5,429 nt of DNA from Nitrososphaerota archaeon (GTDB taxonomy: Archaea; Thermoproteota; Nitrososphaeria; Nitrososphaerales; Nitrosopumilaceae): positions 1 to 5,429 of the forward strand of contig JAGWGO010000117.1 in the NCBI GenBank assembly GCA_028867395.1. The letters run 5' to 3'. Positions 4,106 to 5,429 of the stretch are shown piece after piece (the stretch's first letter is position 1; the number at the start of each line of letters is the position of its first letter). A program made the position numbers and the translations under genes. The notes beneath the pieces are model-generated. The model was not told the DNA's origin and did no database searches. It saw nothing but the letters and a program-made list of their open reading frames with translations.

Positions 4106-5429
4106 GACTCACCAACAACCCCAACGAGTTTAACCATTTTTCTTGTGCTTTATCAACCCTTACACTTGCAACCGACTTGGTCTTGTTCTTAAATGAAATG
4201 CTTTGGCCTAAAAACTTGCCAATGACTCCGTACTTGACTCCTCTCCTTTCGAGTATTTCTGTGACGGTCTTTATCTTGGATGGCTCTATTACCAAAAGGA
4301 ATCTAGAATGGGATTCTGAAAAGAGCAGCTCGTCGTCTCTGAGTTTTTCTGATGGCATAGTACCAAGTTGGACCGTGCATCCCATCTTGTTTGTAATACA
4401 GATCTCAGATACTGCTACTCCAAGTCCTCCCTTGGAACAGTCATGGATTGACTTTGCCAAGTCTTGATGTGCAATCTCTAAAACTGCTTCTTGATTTAGC
4501 TTGGAGGATTTCATATCTACTGCAGGGCAAGTTCCGCCAACTAGATGATGAACATACTCGTAATATTCAGAGCCGCCAAGCTCGTCCTTTGTTACACCCA
4601 CAAGTACAAGCAAGTCATCTTTTTTTGCTTGTTTTGGAACAACGGGCTTGCCTTCAATTAGGCCAAGGACGCCAATTAGCGGCGTGGGCTTGATTGGGCC
4701 CATGTCAGTCTCGTTGTAAAGGCTGACCTTGCCTCCCACGCATGGAATCCCAAAGTACTTTGCATAATCCGTTATTCCTTCAACTGACTCTTTAAACGTC
4801 CAAAAGATTTCAGGGTCTTCTGGATTTCCAAACTGCAGGTGGTCGACCATCCCAATCGGGGTAGCGCCTGTGCATACGATATTTCTGCAAGCCTCATCGA
4901 AGCATCCCATCACGCCCTGCCTTGGGTTTATGTAGCAGTGCTTTGAGTTGCCGTCAATCTTGATTGAGAGAAATTTGCCGTTGTCAAGTCTCAAGACAGA
5001 TGCATCTTGGCCTGGCTTGATTACAGTTCGTATCCCGACCTCGTGGTCATACTGCGTATAGACCCACTGCTTGCTTGCAATGTTTGGGTTTGATAACATC
5101 TCAAGTAGTGTTTTAGAAAGATTTGGAGTCTTTGGTTTTTTAATGGAAGTAATATTTGCAAGATATTTTGGAGTTGACGATGGTCTGTCAAGGAGAGGCG
5201 CGTTTGCAACTACATCGCTTGGAAGTTTAGCCACAGTGTCTTTTTGAGTTTTAATCTCCATCATATTGTCAGCAGTGACTCTGCCTGCAACAGAGAATGG
5301 AACGTGAAACTTTGTACAAATTCCTTTTAGCGTTTCAAGCTTTTCAGGAGATGTTATCACAAGCATCCTTTCTTGAGACTCGGATACAATCAGTTCAGTT
5401 GGAGACATGTCCTGTTCCCTCTTGTGAAC
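4098..5429 (-). CDS. purL: Phosphoribosylformylglycinamidine synthase, PurL subunit (5' end beyond window)
   Basis: PurL is the ATP-dependent synthetase subunit that converts FGAR to FGAM, with ammonia from PurQ and the help of PurS. The window holds 443 codons. The frame continues through the ATG at 5408 to the edge, and the seven codons before it (VHKREQD) join smoothly to MSPTELIVSESQERMLVITS, a core PurL motif. That ATG is therefore internal, and the N-terminal roughly 40 % of a usual 700-plus-residue small PurL lies outside. Counting from that internal Met, motifs are QYDHEVGIRTVIKPGQDASV (119-138), INPRQG (160-165), DHLQFGNPEDPEIFW (189-203), VSLYNETD (228-235), KPTPLIGVLGLIE (240-252), ELGGSEYYEYVHHLVGG (276-292), SIHDCSKGGLGVAVSE (320-335) and LLFSESHSRFLLVI (361-374). 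The order is normal and the C-terminus intact. The stop TAA (4098-4100) lies within the start of purF, giving an 8-nt overlap. Confidence 0.97.
   Translation of the reverse strand, partial: VHKREQDMSPTELIVSESQERMLVITSPEKLETLKGICTKFHVPFSVAGRVTADNMMEIKTQKDTVAKLPSDVVANAPLLDRPSSTPKYLANITSIKKPKTPNLSKTLLEMLSNPNIASKQWVYTQYDHEVGIRTVIKPGQDASVLRLDNGKFLSIKIDGNSKHCYINPRQGVMGCFDEACRNIVCTGATPIGMVDHLQFGNPEDPEIFWTFKESVEGITDYAKYFGIPCVGGKVSLYNETDMGPIKPTPLIGVLGLIEGKPVVPKQAKKDDLLVLVGVTKDELGGSEYYEYVHHLVGGTCPAVDMKSSKLNQEAVLEIAHQDLAKSIHDCSKGGLGVAVSEICITNKMGCTVQLGTMPSEKLRDDELLFSESHSRFLLVIEPSKIKTVTEILERRGVKYGVIGKFLGQSISFKNKTKSVASVRVDKAQEKWLNSLGLLVSHG
4109..4113 (-). promoter_or_regulatory. Ribosome binding site for purF, inside purL
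   Basis: On the minus strand GGTGA lies 3 nt before the purF ATG at 4105, within the last codons of purL. It supports the start that gives MVKEN-CGVVG, with the nucleophilic cysteine at residue 6. Spacing is short for an SD, but coupling through the 8-nt gene overlap would relax that. Confidence 0.55.

Noticed and set aside
5406..5408. ATG at 5408 as the true start of purL
   Set aside because: The frame is open through seven more codons to the edge, and the SESQERML motif just after this ATG is internal in PurL. Treating it as a start would drop the N-terminal part of the enzyme.

Overview
The window looks like core chromosome of an ammonia-oxidising-type archaeon (Nitrososphaeria/Thaumarchaeota, probably the Nitrosopumilales). 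The evidence is the N-terminus of an archaeal 20S proteasome alpha subunit, a DUF371 protein (an almost exclusively archaeal family), a stand-alone Lrp/AsnC ligand-binding (RAM) protein, an ArsR-type winged-helix regulator, and promoters with TATA-like boxes about 26-28 bp from start codons, as expected for leaderless archaeal transcripts. Base composition of a few sampled coding lines is roughly 30-55 % GC, so about mid-forties overall (a sample, not a full count). The genus cannot be fixed from this.

Layout, left to right. Positions 1-218 (minus) hold the first 72 codons of psmA, cut by the window edge. A 46-bp divergent promoter region separates it from a DUF371 gene of unknown function (265-687, plus). 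That gene's stop codon directly abuts the stop codon of a convergent ArsR-like regulator (688-1221, minus). A 295-bp AT-rich gap (1222-1516) follows. It holds several dyads and short direct repeats, the likely promoter of the regulator, and the likely poly-T terminator of purC. From 1517 to the right edge, everything is de novo purine synthesis on the minus strand, in transcription order purL (5'-truncated by the edge), purF, a RAM-domain protein, then purC.

How the genes work together. PurF makes 5-phosphoribosylamine from PRPP and glutamine (step 1). PurL converts FGAR to FGAM (step 4). PurC makes SAICAR from CAIR and aspartate. purL and purF overlap by 8 nt, and purF and the RAM gene touch with no spacer. 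Each downstream start has an SD-like GGTGA just before it, so these three genes look translationally coupled. purC lies 78 bp further on, with a TTG start and its own candidate TATA box. The RAM protein sits where a small amino-acid or effector-sensing protein could modulate the pathway, but that role is inference.

I see no mobile element, CRISPR array, tRNA or rRNA. The region is mostly housekeeping. The least explained items are the dyad-rich gap at 1222-1516, the RAM protein embedded in the purine operon, the DUF371 gene sharing a promoter region with psmA, and an apparent short insertion in the PRPP-site loop of PurF.
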